DNA of 41,388 nt, from NCBI RefSeq assembly GCF_003143955.1, contig NZ_QFVS01000024.1, positions 1 through 41,388 on the forward strand. Direction: 5' to 3'. Below the pieces are notes generated by a model. It made no database searches. It was not told where the DNA came from and worked only from the letters and a program-made list of their open reading frames with translations. This document shows, in pieces, positions 8,091 through 16,757 of the stretch (within the stretch, counting starts at the first letter, position 1; each line of letters starts with the position of its first letter). A program made the position numbers and the translations under genes. The DNA comes from Kurthia zopfii (GTDB taxonomy: Bacteria; Bacillota; Bacilli; Bacillales_A; Planococcaceae).

Positions 8091-8489
8091 TTAAGATCGA
8101 TCCACTAATTCATAAAGCACTCCGAAAGATGATTTCGGATGGACAAACGCAACTTTTGCTCCGCCTGCACCTGGTTTTGGCTGATCAGATAATAGACGCG
8201 CCCCTTCACTTGCCATGCGTTCCATTTCTGCTTCAATTCCAATAACATTTAGAGCAATATGGTGAATTCCTTCTCCACGCTTCTCAATATGTTTATAAAT
8301 AGCGCTTTCTTCTGAAAGTGGTTCGAGCAGTTCAATATGTGTGTTTCCACCATCTAAAAAAGCAACACGTACTTGTTCAGATTGAACTTCCTCTACATTT
8401 AAAAGTTTCATACCTAGCACATTAGTATAATATGTAATTCGCGCGTCAAGATCCTTAACTGCGATTCCAATGTGATCAACATTCTCCAC
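8091..8489 (-). CDS. mce: Methylmalonyl-CoA epimerase
   Basis: This small VOC/glyoxalase-fold enzyme interconverts (S)- and (R)-methylmalonyl-CoA. From the GTG at 8489 it has 132 residues, close to the usual length. RBS AAGGAG is ten bases upstream; a longer reading frame with extra N-terminal residues lacks this support. Metal-binding positions of the family are present in VDHIGIAVKDL, IHHIALNV and the terminal LYELVD glutamate. It is the B. subtilis YqjC position and is the first gene of an operon with the carboxyltransferase. CodY-like and cre-like sites lie upstream. Confidence 0.9.
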   Translation of the reverse strand: MENVDHIGIAVKDLDARITYYTNVLGMKLLNVEEVQSEQVRVAFLDGGNTHIELLEPLSEESAIYKHIEKRGEGIHHIALNVIGIEAEMERMASEGARLLSDQPKPGAGGAKVAFVHPKSSFGVLYELVDRS

Positions 8490-8532
8490 GAGTCCCCAAC
8501 TCCTTTTTGTTGTATAACACAATTGTAACTGA

Positions 8533-8547
8533 TTTTTTCAGAAAACT
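8533..8547. promoter_or_regulatory. CodY-box-like sequence upstream of the epimerase gene
   Basis: TTTTTTCAGAAAACT matches the CodY consensus AATTTTCWGAAAATT at 12 of 15 positions and lies 44 bases before the epimerase start codon. CodY represses amino-acid catabolism genes in Bacillales, so control of this operon is plausible but not shown. Confidence 0.35.
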
Positions 8548-8572
8548 CTACAAGAATAACGTTTTTTTTCGT

Positions 8573-8587
8573 ATGCAAGCGATTACT
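8573..8587. promoter_or_regulatory. Catabolite response element (cre)-like site
   Basis: ATGCAAGCGATTACT fits the relaxed CcpA consensus WTGNAANCGNWNNCW at every defined position. It lies about 85 bases before the epimerase start, where CcpA repression of a propionyl-CoA operon would make sense. Confidence 0.4.
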
Positions 8588-8825
8588 TTTCTGAACAATC
8601 TGCATTATCTAATTTTATACAAAAATCTGTGTTTTTCAATTAAATACGTTACTACGAGCAAATCCATGCTAAAAATCACTATAATGACGTTTTTTTATTT
8701 TACATATTTCTAAAATCATTGTATTTTTCGAAAATTTCATTTTAAAAATAATTTCTGTTGTTTAACTGTGTTATATATTACAGTTCACATTGATGATCAG
8801 GAAGTTTTCTATTTTAAGAATATCT

Positions 8826-8854
8826 TTGCTCGAAACTGTAAAATTTGTTAAAAT
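8826..8854 (+). promoter_or_regulatory. Probable sigma-A promoter of prli42
   Basis: TTGCTC (8826-8831), a 17-base spacer and TAAAAT (8849-8854) lie 32 bases before the start codon of the small membrane peptide. Confidence 0.5.
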
Positions 8855-8886
8855 GAAATTACTTTGTTACAAAGGAGCGAATTAGC

Positions 8887-8982
8887 GTGGGGAACAAAAA
8901 AACACAGAAAATAATCGTTATGATTATGGTTGCCGTAATGGTAATCTCTACACTTATGTTTGGCTTAGCTTTAATCGTATAA
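8887..8982 (+). CDS. prli42: Stressosome-associated mini-protein Prli42
   Basis: This 31-residue ORF begins with GTG eight bases after a strong AAAGGAG. The N terminus is short and basic (GNKKTQK), followed by a single hydrophobic transmembrane helix rich in Ile, Val, Met and Leu. Length and the NKK-Q-K-hydrophobic pattern match Prli42, the membrane peptide that in Listeria anchors the stressosome (RsbR) and is conserved across Bacillales. It is far below the size cut-off of ordinary gene callers. It runs opposite to both flanking metabolic genes and has its own promoter. Identification is by pattern recognition. Confidence 0.78.
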   Translation: MGNKKTQKIIVMIMVAVMVISTLMFGLALIV

Positions 8983-9073
8983 ATATATTTAAATAATTTT
9001 GAAACTATTTCATTTTTAAATCGTAATACTATGTATACAATCCTAAAGGGGAAATGAAAAATTGATTAATTGA

Positions 9074-9211
9074 ATGAAAGCTTTACTTATTTTATGTTAC
9101 TCTGTCGTAATTGGAGATGCTTATATGCAAACATTTATGCATATTGATAAAACGCCTCCTCAATTACAGTTAGCACAGACTTCTTCTTTTGCCATCGACT
9201 ATGCGCGGTAG
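9074..9211 (+). CDS. Possible small protein, 45 residues
   Basis: This open frame starts MKALLILCYSVVIGDAY, so its N terminus is hydrophobic. No good ribosome binding site precedes the ATG: a GGGGAA lies about 17 bases away. An internal ATG has GGAG eight bases before it and would give 28 residues. It follows prli42 and its stop overlaps the start of the next small frame. Coding status is unproven. It may be a real small gene, a decayed one, or chance. Confidence 0.25.
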   Translation: MKALLILCYSVVIGDAYMQTFMHIDKTPPQLQLAQTSSFAIDYAR

Positions 9212-9350
9212 CAAAGCTCAGTCGAAGAAAACATCTAAAAAGCTTACTGTTTTCAATTGGTTACAGCAAGTTGAGCGTTGGAAGATCCAATCAGTTTTCT
9301 TTTCTAAGAAACTATTCTCAACTTCTATTCCGAAATTATTGCTTAATTGA
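9201..9350 (+). CDS. Possible small basic protein, 49 residues
   Basis: The ATG lies inside the last codons of the preceding small frame, an arrangement that allows translational coupling. The product would be lysine-rich (MRGSKAQSKKTSKKL) with a Trp/Phe-containing middle. No clear ribosome binding site is seen. Together the two frames might also be one gene broken by a frameshift. I do not recognise the sequence. Confidence 0.22.
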   Translation: MRGSKAQSKKTSKKLTVFNWLQQVERWKIQSVFFSKKLFSTSIPKLLLN

Positions 9351-9396
9351 ACAACTGAGCGAAACCTCTCTTAACGACAAGGTTTCACAGTAACGT

Positions 9397-9436
9397 AAAA
9401 AGTCGAACTACATTAATCTGTAGTTCGACTTTTTTA
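9397..9436. terminator. Bidirectional intrinsic terminator
   Basis: AAAAAGTCGAACTAC and GTAGTTCGACTTTTTT pair perfectly around an eight-base loop, giving U-tracts on both strands. It ends the rightward prli42/small-ORF transcript and the leftward yqjA transcript. Confidence 0.92.
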
Positions 9437-9439
9437 TAT

Positions 9440-10429
9440 TTATTTTTGAATAACCTTACCTTTTTTAATATCTAAACCTTCGAAACCTTGTTTTACAGCG
9501 AAATATTGATCAATTTCTTCTATGAATGTATACAGAGCTGACATCGCCAAAAATTCTTCATGCGTTTTTGGCAGCGGCATTTCTTCAAACTCATCTCGAA
9601 CCTTTCTTAATTTCTTACGATTTTCCACAACTGTATTGCCTGAATGGACGTTTTCGGAAAGCTCGCCGATAAAGTCCGCCACAATTGTAGAATGTTCTAC
9701 AGAAGCAGGTAAACTCGTAATTTTTGGTAACACACGCTCAATGATCTCCAATTGCTTCTGCCTAATATCGAAATAACGATAATAGAGATCTTCTTTACGT
9801 GCGAGATGGTTTTCAATATCCATATAAGCAAGTGATTTACCTTTTTCAACATGTTCATTTGCGATGATTAATTCCTTACCATCCCAAGATGTATCCCCTG
9901 TTCGAAGATATCTCTCTATTTCATGAAAAATGGTACTATAAGCATCTTCAATTGCTATTCGGTGTTTATTCAAACCTTTACTAATGTCTGGCATATAGAA
10001 ATTCACAAGGAAACCTACACCAAATCCGACTAGCATTATAAGTAATTCATTCAATAATAAATCGAATGTGAAGTTTGCTGAATCGAAAATATGTAACAAA
10101 ATGACGACGCTTGATACAAATCCTGGTGTTATTTTGAACATCACAAGAAATGGAATAAATATTAGCACGAGTAACCCTAATGATGCGACATTATATCCGC
10201 CGATTGAAAAGAATAGATACGATAGTAGCATGACAAGAAATGATGCGAAAACCCTCGTATAAATTGCGTGAATAGATTTACGTTTCGTTGTTTGAATGCA
10301 AAGTATGGTTAGTATCCCAGCAGAAGTATAGTACTCTAACTGTAGAAGTGATGCTAGCCCAATCGAAATCGCAATACCAATTGCTGTTTTTAAAGTACGG
10401 TATCCAATTGAAAACTTTTTAAGTTGCAT
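9440..10429 (-). CDS. yqjA: YqjA-like membrane protein, aromatic acid exporter (DUF939) family
   Basis: The protein has 329 residues. The first ~150 form about four to six hydrophobic helices with few charges (IGIAISIGLASLL, FLVMLLSYLFFSIGG, LVLIFIPFLVMF, LIMLVGFGVGFLVNFYMP). The last ~180 are a charged, mostly helical cytoplasmic domain (ENHLARKEDLYYRYFDIRQKQ). This arrangement and length match B. subtilis YqjA and the ArAE/FUSC-related family of putative exporters; the substrate is unknown. RBS AGGAGG is well placed. It sits beside brxB, as in B. subtilis, and has its own terminator. Confidence 0.82.
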   Translation of the reverse strand: MQLKKFSIGYRTLKTAIGIAISIGLASLLQLEYYTSAGILTILCIQTTKRKSIHAIYTRVFASFLVMLLSYLFFSIGGYNVASLGLLVLIFIPFLVMFKITPGFVSSVVILLHIFDSANFTFDLLLNELLIMLVGFGVGFLVNFYMPDISKGLNKHRIAIEDAYSTIFHEIERYLRTGDTSWDGKELIIANEHVEKGKSLAYMDIENHLARKEDLYYRYFDIRQKQLEIIERVLPKITSLPASVEHSTIVADFIGELSENVHSGNTVVENRKKLRKVRDEFEEMPLPKTHEEFLAMSALYTFIEEIDQYFAVKQGFEGLDIKKGKVIQK

Positions 10430-10508
10430 ACTCCGCCTCCTCTTACATATAGATTACCATAGTTTTTACTATGTAAACGCTCGGATTTCTAAGTTTACAC
10501 GCTCTTAA

Positions 10509-10545
10509 CAAAAAAAATCAGTAGCTTTAAATTGCAGCTACTGAT
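10509..10545 (-). terminator. Intrinsic terminator of brxB
   Basis: On the minus strand ATCAGTAGCT pairs with AGCTACTGAT around a ten-base loop and is followed by a run of eight T. It lies directly after the brxB stop. Confidence 0.9.
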
Positions 10546-10553
10546 CAAACACT

Positions 10554-10991
10554 TTAAACTTCTTCACAATATTCTTCAAATTGTGATTGAATATTTGTGA
10601 TTACTGACATTGGCTCATGTCCTTCAATTTCATGACGAGGTACTTCTGCTACAGCTTGGCCATCTTTCATTAATACGAATGATGGAGATGACGGAATGTG
10701 ATCTTCACCGAAGAACATTCTAGCCATTGCAGTTGCTTCTTTATCTTGACCAGCAAAAACAGTCACAAAATGATCTGGACGTTTAGGATAGTTGATTGAA
10801 TGTACTGCTGCTGGGCGAGCGATTCCGCCTGCACAACCACATACAGAGTTCACCATGAATAAAGTAGTACCTTCACGTTTTACAGCTGCTTCAACTTCTT
10901 CAGCTGTTCTTAATTCTTCATAACCATTGCCCGAAAGTTCGCCACGAGCTTGGCTTAACATATCTTGATAAAATAAATCGTAATCGTTCAT
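10554..10991 (-). CDS. brxB: Bacilliredoxin BrxB (YphP/YqiW family)
   Basis: The 145 residues carry the signature CGC active site in NSVCGCAGGIARPA (cysteines near residues 51 and 53) within a thioredoxin-like fold. Bacilliredoxins remove bacillithiol from S-bacillithiolated proteins after oxidative stress. Length and the motif PSSPSFVLMKDG agree with the DUF1094 family. The neighbour is yqjA, as with B. subtilis yqiW, so BrxB is a better call than its paralogue BrxA. RBS GGGAG is six to eight bases before the ATG. Confidence 0.92.
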   Translation of the reverse strand: MNDYDLFYQDMLSQARGELSGNGYEELRTAEEVEAAVKREGTTLFMVNSVCGCAGGIARPAAVHSINYPKRPDHFVTVFAGQDKEATAMARMFFGEDHIPSSPSFVLMKDGQAVAEVPRHEIEGHEPMSVITNIQSQFEEYCEEV

Positions 10992-11123
10992 TTTAATAAT
11001 CTCCCTTCAAATACATTATCTACTATACAATACTTTGAAATGAAATCAAAGCTTGTGAATCGCATATTTCACATAAAGTAATATTGCAAATGATATGGAG
11101 GGGAAACGAGAAAATAAATACTG

Positions 11124-11143
11124 AATAATTTATCAGAATTATT
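11124..11143. promoter_or_regulatory. Inverted repeat upstream of the GyrI-like gene promoter
   Basis: AATAATT-TATCAG-AATTATT is a perfect 7-bp inverted repeat abutting the proposed -35 element of the gene at 11217. It could bind a regulator; none is identified. Confidence 0.3.
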
Positions 11144-11171
11144 TTACGAATCAGCCATTATCCTATATACT
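11143..11171 (+). promoter_or_regulatory. Probable sigma-A promoter of the GyrI-like gene
   Basis: TTTACG (11143-11148), a 17-base spacer and TATACT (11166-11171) lie about 45 bases before the start codon. Confidence 0.5.
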
Positions 11172-11216
11172 TTAGTTGTAACATAATAATTCAATATGTA
11201 GGGAGGATTCCAGCAA

Positions 11217-11627
11217 ATGCAAATTAGAACTCAAGAAGTAAAGGATTTTACCATCTCAGGATTGAAGATTCATGAATGTAAAACAGACGATATTTCAGAA
11301 CAATGGGAAGAACTTGCAGAGGTGCTGGAAGATTACGACGTACAGCATGATGTATTATACGGCGTATTTGTGAATTTAACAGAGGATGGTATTGAATACT
11401 TAGCGGGCATTAAAGATGATTACATGCCTAAAGAAGTACCAACTGAAAGCACAAAAATTGCTGCAGGTCGTTATTTAATCGGTAAGATTGATTCTATTCA
11501 AGAAATTGACGAAGCATTCAGATCATTGAGTAGTAATCAAGATTATACACATCGCCCTGGCATTAGTTTTGAAAAGTACAAAGGTAAAGATTTATCAAAT
11601 ATTGAAGTATGGGTTCCAATTGAATAG
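11217..11627 (+). CDS. GyrI-like / AraC effector-binding domain protein
   Basis: The 136 residues appear to be a stand-alone SOUL/GyrI-like small-molecule binding domain. Typical are the central YGVFVNLTEDGIEYLAGIKDD and the following AAGRYLIGKIDSIQEIDEAF. The closest recognisable types are the effector-binding domains of BmrR/AraC regulators and integron Cass2 proteins. No DNA-binding domain is attached. Such proteins may bind or hydrolyse cationic hydrophobic compounds; no ligand can be inferred here. It has its own promoter, RBS GGGAGGA and terminator. It is the only rightward gene between brxB and meaB. Confidence 0.7.
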   Translation: MQIRTQEVKDFTISGLKIHECKTDDISEQWEELAEVLEDYDVQHDVLYGVFVNLTEDGIEYLAGIKDDYMPKEVPTESTKIAAGRYLIGKIDSIQEIDEAFRSLSSNQDYTHRPGISFEKYKGKDLSNIEVWVPIE

Positions 11628-11637
11628 TATTTATCGT

Positions 11638-11671
11638 GAGAAATCGTGTGAACGCACGGTTTCTCTTTTTG
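11638..11671 (+). terminator. Intrinsic terminator of the GyrI-like gene
   Basis: GAGAAATCGTG pairs with CACGGTTTCTC (with a G-T pair) and is followed by TTTTTG, just after the stop codon. Confidence 0.85.
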
Positions 11672-11727
11672 TTAACCTTTTCTTTTCCTTATATAGACTA
11701 GAGAGTTGTACTAATTGAAAGGAATGA

Positions 11728-11760
11728 ATAAAAAAGCGTTAGCTAACTAGTAGCCAACGC
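11728..11760 (-). terminator. Intrinsic terminator of the mutA-mutB-meaB operon
   Basis: On the minus strand GCGTTGGCTA-CTAGT-TAGCTAACGC is followed by TTTTTTATT, immediately after the meaB stop. Confidence 0.9.
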
Positions 11761-11774
11761 CTCTTTATGATTTA

Positions 11775-12839
11775 TTATTTAAAAAGTTGTTCGATTCCTT
11801 GTGCAACGGTTAGCTCGCCTTTTAAAATCTCTTTTTCGAGCGCAGCTACAGTTTCTTTCTTGCCAGGTGTACCGTAGAAGTCATCTACTAATTGATCTAA
11901 AATCATCGCCTTAAACCAATCTGTCGTTTGATCATTGCGACGTGTATTCCAACCCCCGTTTTCTAATCCTTGTAATCTAAATTCTTCAATTGTCGTCCAA
12001 ATTTTATCCAGGCCCTTACGCTCATAAGATGAAGCGGACATTGCCTTAGTCGTCCATTTTGGCGTTGCAGGCTGCAATAAATGAATCATTTGCTTATACT
12101 CTGCGACTGTTTTCTTCGCATTTCGAACATTATCTCCATCTGCTTTATGCACGACGATGGTATCCGCCAATTCCATAATACCTTTTTTCATTCCTTGAAG
12201 TTCATCACCAGCACCCGTTAGTACTAGTAATAGGAAGAAATCAACCATACCTCGGACAATTGTCTCACTTTGACCGACGCCAACCGTTTCAATTAAGATG
12301 ACATCGTATCCAGCAGCTTCACAAAGTAACATTGTTTCACGCGTTTTCTTATGCACGCCACCTAATGTCCCGGCAGATGGCGATGGTCGGATAAATGCTT
12401 TCGGTTCACGCGACAATTCTTCCATGCGCGTTTTATCCCCTAAAATACTGCCACCTGTAATGGAAGAACTTGGGTCGATTGCTAGAACAGCTACCCGATG
12501 ACCAGCATCAATTAACATTTTTCCAAAAGTTTCGATAAAAGTACTCTTACCTGCTCCTGGGACCCCAGTAATACCGATTCTTATTGATTTACCAGTATAA
12601 CTTAGCAATGTTTTTAATAGTGACTGACCTTCTACTTTATCCTCGAGATTTGAACTTTCTAATAAAGTAATAGCTTTCGCTAAATGCAGTTTAGATCCAG
12701 ACTTCACATCTGTAGCCAACTGTTCAATATCAACTGGCTTTCTCTTTTTTACAAATTTACGTCTTTTCATCGGCTCCATGCCATCATGTACTGCCTTAAC
12801 CCCTGGTTGTACAAATAAAGCAGATTCGTGATCTGACAT
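11775..12839 (-). CDS. meaB: Methylmalonyl-CoA mutase-associated GTPase MeaB
   Basis: The 354-residue G3E-family GTPase loads and protects adenosylcobalamin in methylmalonyl-CoA mutase. It has the P-loop GVPGAGKST near residue 92, AIDPSSSITGGSILGDKTRM (switch region), ETVGVGQSE (G3) and VVHKADGDN (G4 region). The G4 motif reads HKAD instead of the common NKxD. Its ATG overlaps the mutB stop by one base (TAATG), indicating translational coupling. The first ~35 residues are basic and poorly conserved. This is the last gene of the operon. Confidence 0.93.
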   Translation of the reverse strand: MSDHESALFVQPGVKAVHDGMEPMKRRKFVKKRKPVDIEQLATDVKSGSKLHLAKAITLLESSNLEDKVEGQSLLKTLLSYTGKSIRIGITGVPGAGKSTFIETFGKMLIDAGHRVAVLAIDPSSSITGGSILGDKTRMEELSREPKAFIRPSPSAGTLGGVHKKTRETMLLCEAAGYDVILIETVGVGQSETIVRGMVDFFLLLVLTGAGDELQGMKKGIMELADTIVVHKADGDNVRNAKKTVAEYKQMIHLLQPATPKWTTKAMSASSYERKGLDKIWTTIEEFRLQGLENGGWNTRRNDQTTDWFKAMILDQLVDDFYGTPGKKETVAALEKEILKGELTVAQGIEQLFK

Positions 12840-14986
12840 TAAGCTTCTTCGTATCCTAGTCTTTCGTAAATGATTTCAATCATTTTTTGAGAAGCAATCG
12901 GCAATACCGTACCAGGTCCGAAAATTGCTGCTGCTCCTGCTTCATATAAGAAATCATAATCTTGTGCTGGAATAACGCCACCTACAATTACGACAATATC
13001 TTCACGACCAAGTTTTTTCAGTTCAGCCATTAATTCTGGTACTAATGTTTTATGTCCGGCTGCTAATGAAGATACGCCTACACAGTGAACATCATTTTCT
13101 ACAGCCATAATAGCCGCTTCTTCTGGCGTCATGAATAATGGCGAAATATCAACGTCAAAGCCAAAGTCTGCATATGCAGTTGCAACGACTTTCGCACCAC
13201 GGTCATGACCATCTTGTCCCATTTTAGCTACTAAAATACGTGGGCGACGACCTTCATTTTCTAAAAATTCATCTGTCATTTCTTTTACTTCGCGAATTGC
13301 TTCACGATCAGAGTAGTTAGATGCGTAAACACCGCTAATTGAACGAATGATCGCTTTATGACGACCTGAGATATCTTCAATTGCATCTGAAATTTCGCCA
13401 AGTGTAGCACGAGCGCGAGCTGCATCAACTGCCACAGCTAGTAAATTCTCGCCACCATCTTGAGCCGCTTTTGTCAGACGAACTAAATGACGTTGAACTT
13501 CCGCATCATCACGATCGTCTTTCATCTTATTAATACGGTCAATTTGAGATTGGCGCACTAGCGTGTTATCGATATCTAAGATTTCAATTGGTTCTTCTTC
13601 TGTTAAGCGATATTTATTAACGCCGATAATCGTTTCTGATTTCGAGTCAATCTTAGCTTGGCGTTTCGCAGCTGCTTCTTCCACTTTCATCTTCGGAAGG
13701 CCTGTTTCAATCGCTTTTGCCATACCACCTAATTCTTCGATTTCATTAATTAACTTCCATGCTGATTCCGTAAGTTCATCCGTTAATTTCTCAACATAAT
13801 ATGAACCACCCCATGGATCAATTGTTTTCGTCATCGTCGTTTCTTCTTGTAAGAATAGTTGCGTATTACGTGCGATTCGTGCTGAGAAGTCAGTCGGTAA
13901 TGCGATTGCTTCATCTAATGCATTCGTATGCAACGATTGTGTATGCCCCATTGTTGCAGCATTTGCCTCAATTAGTGTACGCGTTACATTATTAAATGGA
14001 TCTTGTTCTGTTAGAGACCATCCAGATGTTTGCGAGTGCGTACGTAAAGCTAATGTTTTAGGGTTTTTCGGGTTAAATGTAGACATCATTTGAGCCCAAA
14101 TACGACGTGCTGCACGCATTTTTGCGATTTCCATATAATAGTTCATACCAATCGCCCAGAAGAATGATAGACGTGGAGCAAACTTATCGATATCGATGCC
14201 AGCTTTTAAACCTGTACGAACATATTCAAGTCCATCTGCAAGTGTATAAGCTAATTCAATATCATTCGTAGCGCCTGCTTCTTGAATATGGTAGCCCGAA
14301 ATCGAAATCGAGTTGAATTTCGGCATGAATTTTGATGTATATTCAAAAATATCCGCAATAATTTTCATCGACATTTCTGGTGGATAAATATATGTGTTAC
14401 GAACCATATATTCCTTTAAAATATCATTTTGAATTGTACCAGCTAGTTTGTCAGGTGATACACCTTGTTCTTCTGCTGTCACAATATAGAATGCTAAAAT
14501 TGGTAATACAGCACCATTCATCGTCATCGAAACTGACATTTGATCCAATGGAATACCAGAGAACAGGATTGACGTATCTTCTACTGAATCGATTGCTACG
14601 CCGGCTTTACCAACATCACCTGTTACACGGGGGTGATCTGAGTCATAGCCACGGTGAGTCGCTAAATCGAATGCTACTGAAAGTCCTTTTTGCCCCATCG
14701 CTAAGTTACGGCGGTAAAAGGCATTTGATTCTTCGGCAGTAGAGAAACCTGCATATTGACGAATAGTCCAAGGTCTACCTACGTACATTGTAGGGTAAGG
14801 TCCACGTGTATTTGGCGCGATACCAGCTAAGTCATTTAAGTGTTTTAACCCTTCATTATCTACAGCTGTGTAAACCGATTTCACTTCAATATCTTCATTT
14901 GATAAAAAAGTTTGCTCATCCGCTGTAATTTGTTCATTTGTTAAAACTTCATCGATGTTCACTTGATTGAATTTTGGCATGCTCAT
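12839..14986 (-). CDS. mutB: Methylmalonyl-CoA mutase large (catalytic) subunit
   Basis: This enzyme interconverts (R)-methylmalonyl-CoA and succinyl-CoA using adenosylcobalamin. The 715 residues are the usual length. The TIM-barrel substrate domain begins with [20 protein letters not shown] and includes [20 protein letters not shown]. The C-terminal B12-binding domain carries [10 protein letters not shown] (DxHxxG at about residues 592-597, His ~594 as lower cobalt ligand), with VSSLAAGH and VGGVIP following. The start overlaps the mutA stop by four bases (ATGA), consistent with a stoichiometric heterodimer. Confidence 0.96.
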   Translation of the reverse strand: MSMPKFNQVNIDEVLTNEQITADEQTFLSNEDIEVKSVYTAVDNEGLKHLNDLAGIAPNTRGPYPTMYVGRPWTIRQYAGFSTAEESNAFYRRNLAMGQKGLSVAFDLATHRGYDSDHPRVTGDVGKAGVAIDSVEDTSILFSGIPLDQMSVSMTMNGAVLPILAFYIVTAEEQGVSPDKLAGTIQNDILKEYMVRNTYIYPPEMSMKIIADIFEYTSKFMPKFNSISISGYHIQEAGATNDIELAYTLADGLEYVRTGLKAGIDIDKFAPRLSFFWAIGMNYYMEIAKMRAARRIWAQMMSTFNPKNPKTLALRTHSQTSGWSLTEQDPFNNVTRTLIEANAATMGHTQSLHTNALDEAIALPTDFSARIARNTQLFLQEETTMTKTIDPWGGSYYVEKLTDELTESAWKLINEIEELGGMAKAIETGLPKMKVEEAAAKRQAKIDSKSETIIGVNKYRLTEEEPIEILDIDNTLVRQSQIDRINKMKDDRDDAEVQRHLVRLTKAAQDGGENLLAVAVDAARARATLGEISDAIEDISGRHKAIIRSISGVYASNYSDREAIREVKEMTDEFLENEGRRPRILVAKMGQDGHDRGAKVVATAYADFGFDVDISPLFMTPEEAAIMAVENDVHCVGVSSLAAGHKTLVPELMAELKKLGREDIVVIVGGVIPAQDYDFLYEAGAAAIFGPGTVLPIASQKMIEIIYERLGYEEA

Positions 14987-16638
14987 CGTTGAACCTCCTT
15001 CATACTTGCTTGTACGCCCGTTAATTTTTCGTAAATATTGATTCCTGCAAATACATAACTATTTAATCCACGCTCAGTCCAATCAGTTTTGAACTTACCT
15101 GCAGCATCTAAAATGACAGTTGCTGGTTTTGCAGCTAGAATCGCATCAATATTTTCAGTTAAATCATCATCTGTTGCCGAAATAATAACATAATCAGCTG
15201 TCGAATTTTTCAGCGTTTGTTGAATGATAGAAATGTCAGTCGATGGCTCTGTTACTTCTGGTTCAATCCCAGCAGTAGCAAGCACACCTTTCACAAAATC
15301 AGTTCTTGGTTTCGTCGTTTTCAATTGACCAAATGGAATAATTTGAACATTCATCGGATGCTCTTTGAAAGCAATTCTTAAATTTTCAAATGGCTCTGCT
15401 AAACGATTCACAGTCACAAAATCTTCTGAAGGCACTTCTTCAGTTGGATCTGCGTAATTATTCGTTCCTACTAGTACAGTTTTACGTTTTTGAACTTTTT
15501 CAATACGTTCATTCCAAGATTTTTCTAAATCAGTGTCAATCATTGATTTCGCAGCAGTGTAACCGCCAGCTTCTTGAATTTCCAAGAAGTAAGCCCAAGC
15601 ATCTTTCACTAACTCATTCGTTAATGTTTCGATGAAGTATGATCCACCTGCAGGATCGAAAACGCGCGTTACTTGAGATTCTTCTTTAATTACTAATGCT
15701 ACATTTCGTGCAATACGAACTGATTGATTCGTTGGACCAGTCAAAATATTGTGAGGGTGAACGGTTACTAAATCCGCTCCACCAATTACGGCAGAAAATG
15801 CTTCGTTGCCAGCTCTTAACAAGTTTACATATACGTCTAATTTAGAAAATGAGCGTAATGAAGTTTCTGTTAAAATCTTAACCGGCTGCGGCTTTTCAAT
15901 TCCATATGCTTTTGCAAACGCTTTCCATAATACTCTGAATGCACGGATTTTAGAAACCGCCATAAAGAAGTGCGTATCAACTGCGAAAGACGCGAAGAAT
16001 TTTTTCTCAAAATCTTCAAAGTTTGTATCTTTTATTTGATCAGCTGCTTGTGCTAATGCAATTGCTAATTCTTGAGTAGATGTCGCGCCATTGTAATGGG
16101 CATCCACCGTGTAAGCGTTTGTATTTCGAACATTCGGAAAACCTTCGATAGTGTAATGCTCGTTTGATTGGATATAACCAATTTGATTTTTATTTTCAAT
16201 ATATTTAAAAACATTAAGAACCGCTGGATCCTCAACATTTATTCGGAAAGGATGATTTGATAATAGTGTACCGAGCTTTTGAAGTGCCTCATCTGTCCAA
16301 TTAAAATTCACTTTTCCAATTGAAACAAATTCGTTTCCTCTTTTAATCGATTCTTCTGATTGCGCAACAAATTCTTCAATATTATTACCATATGCTGCTT
16401 GTGCGACCCCAAATGCACCTTCAGTTTTCATAGATCGAATCGTAGAAGTTTGTTCTTCTAATTTCCCATCTAATTTCTCAAAAAGAGTTTCCTTTGTATA
16501 AAGTGGTTCGAGTGTAATCCCCTCGATTGTTTTAGTCAACAGTGATTCAAAAGGTTTGCCTTTCAATGCTGATTCAGCAGCAACCTTCCAATCTTCATAG
16601 CTTGGTTTTTCGAAATTTACTTCTCTCATGTTTGTCAT
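14983..16638 (-). CDS. mutA: Methylmalonyl-CoA mutase small subunit
   Basis: The protein is a degenerate paralogue of MutB that forms the non-catalytic half of the heterodimer. It keeps barrel segments such as [18 protein letters not shown] and [17 protein letters not shown], but the C-terminal B12-binding motif DxHxxG is absent, as expected. I chose the ATG at 16638 ([17 protein letters not shown], 551 residues). A longer in-frame version would begin with an unsupported TTG. The GAAGGGGGG upstream is about 18 bases from this ATG, unusually far, so the start is uncertain by a few codons. It lies just downstream of the bkdB terminator. Confidence 0.92.
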   Translation of the reverse strand: MTNMREVNFEKPSYEDWKVAAESALKGKPFESLLTKTIEGITLEPLYTKETLFEKLDGKLEEQTSTIRSMKTEGAFGVAQAAYGNNIEEFVAQSEESIKRGNEFVSIGKVNFNWTDEALQKLGTLLSNHPFRINVEDPAVLNVFKYIENKNQIGYIQSNEHYTIEGFPNVRNTNAYTVDAHYNGATSTQELAIALAQAADQIKDTNFEDFEKKFFASFAVDTHFFMAVSKIRAFRVLWKAFAKAYGIEKPQPVKILTETSLRSFSKLDVYVNLLRAGNEAFSAVIGGADLVTVHPHNILTGPTNQSVRIARNVALVIKEESQVTRVFDPAGGSYFIETLTNELVKDAWAYFLEIQEAGGYTAAKSMIDTDLEKSWNERIEKVQKRKTVLVGTNNYADPTEEVPSEDFVTVNRLAEPFENLRIAFKEHPMNVQIIPFGQLKTTKPRTDFVKGVLATAGIEPEVTEPSTDISIIQQTLKNSTADYVIISATDDDLTENIDAILAAKPATVILDAAGKFKTDWTERGLNSYVFAGINIYEKLTGVQASMKEVQR

Positions 16639-16710
16639 ACGGACGCGTTGACGCTTCCCCCCTTCAATGATTCTATGTTCTATTCTACACAAGAAAAGGT
16701 GAACGGAAAA

Positions 16711-16750
16711 GAAAAAAAAAATCAGAAAACCATTAAAGAATGGTTTTCTG
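16711..16750 (-). terminator. Intrinsic terminator of the bkd operon
   Basis: On the minus strand CAGAAAACCATT-CTTT-AATGGTTTTCTG is followed by ten T. It separates bkdB from mutA, so mutA either has its own promoter or depends on read-through. Confidence 0.9.
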
Positions 16751-16757
16751 ACTGTTC

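Noticed and set aside
8507-8713. Plus-strand open frame of 68 codons upstream of the epimerase gene
   Set aside because: No ribosome binding site. It covers the promoter/operator region of the epimerase operon and its A/T-rich composition explains the hydrophobic translation.
14380-14742. Plus-strand open frame of 120 codons inside mutB
   Set aside because: Antisense shadow of a highly conserved coding region, without its own RBS or recognisable product.
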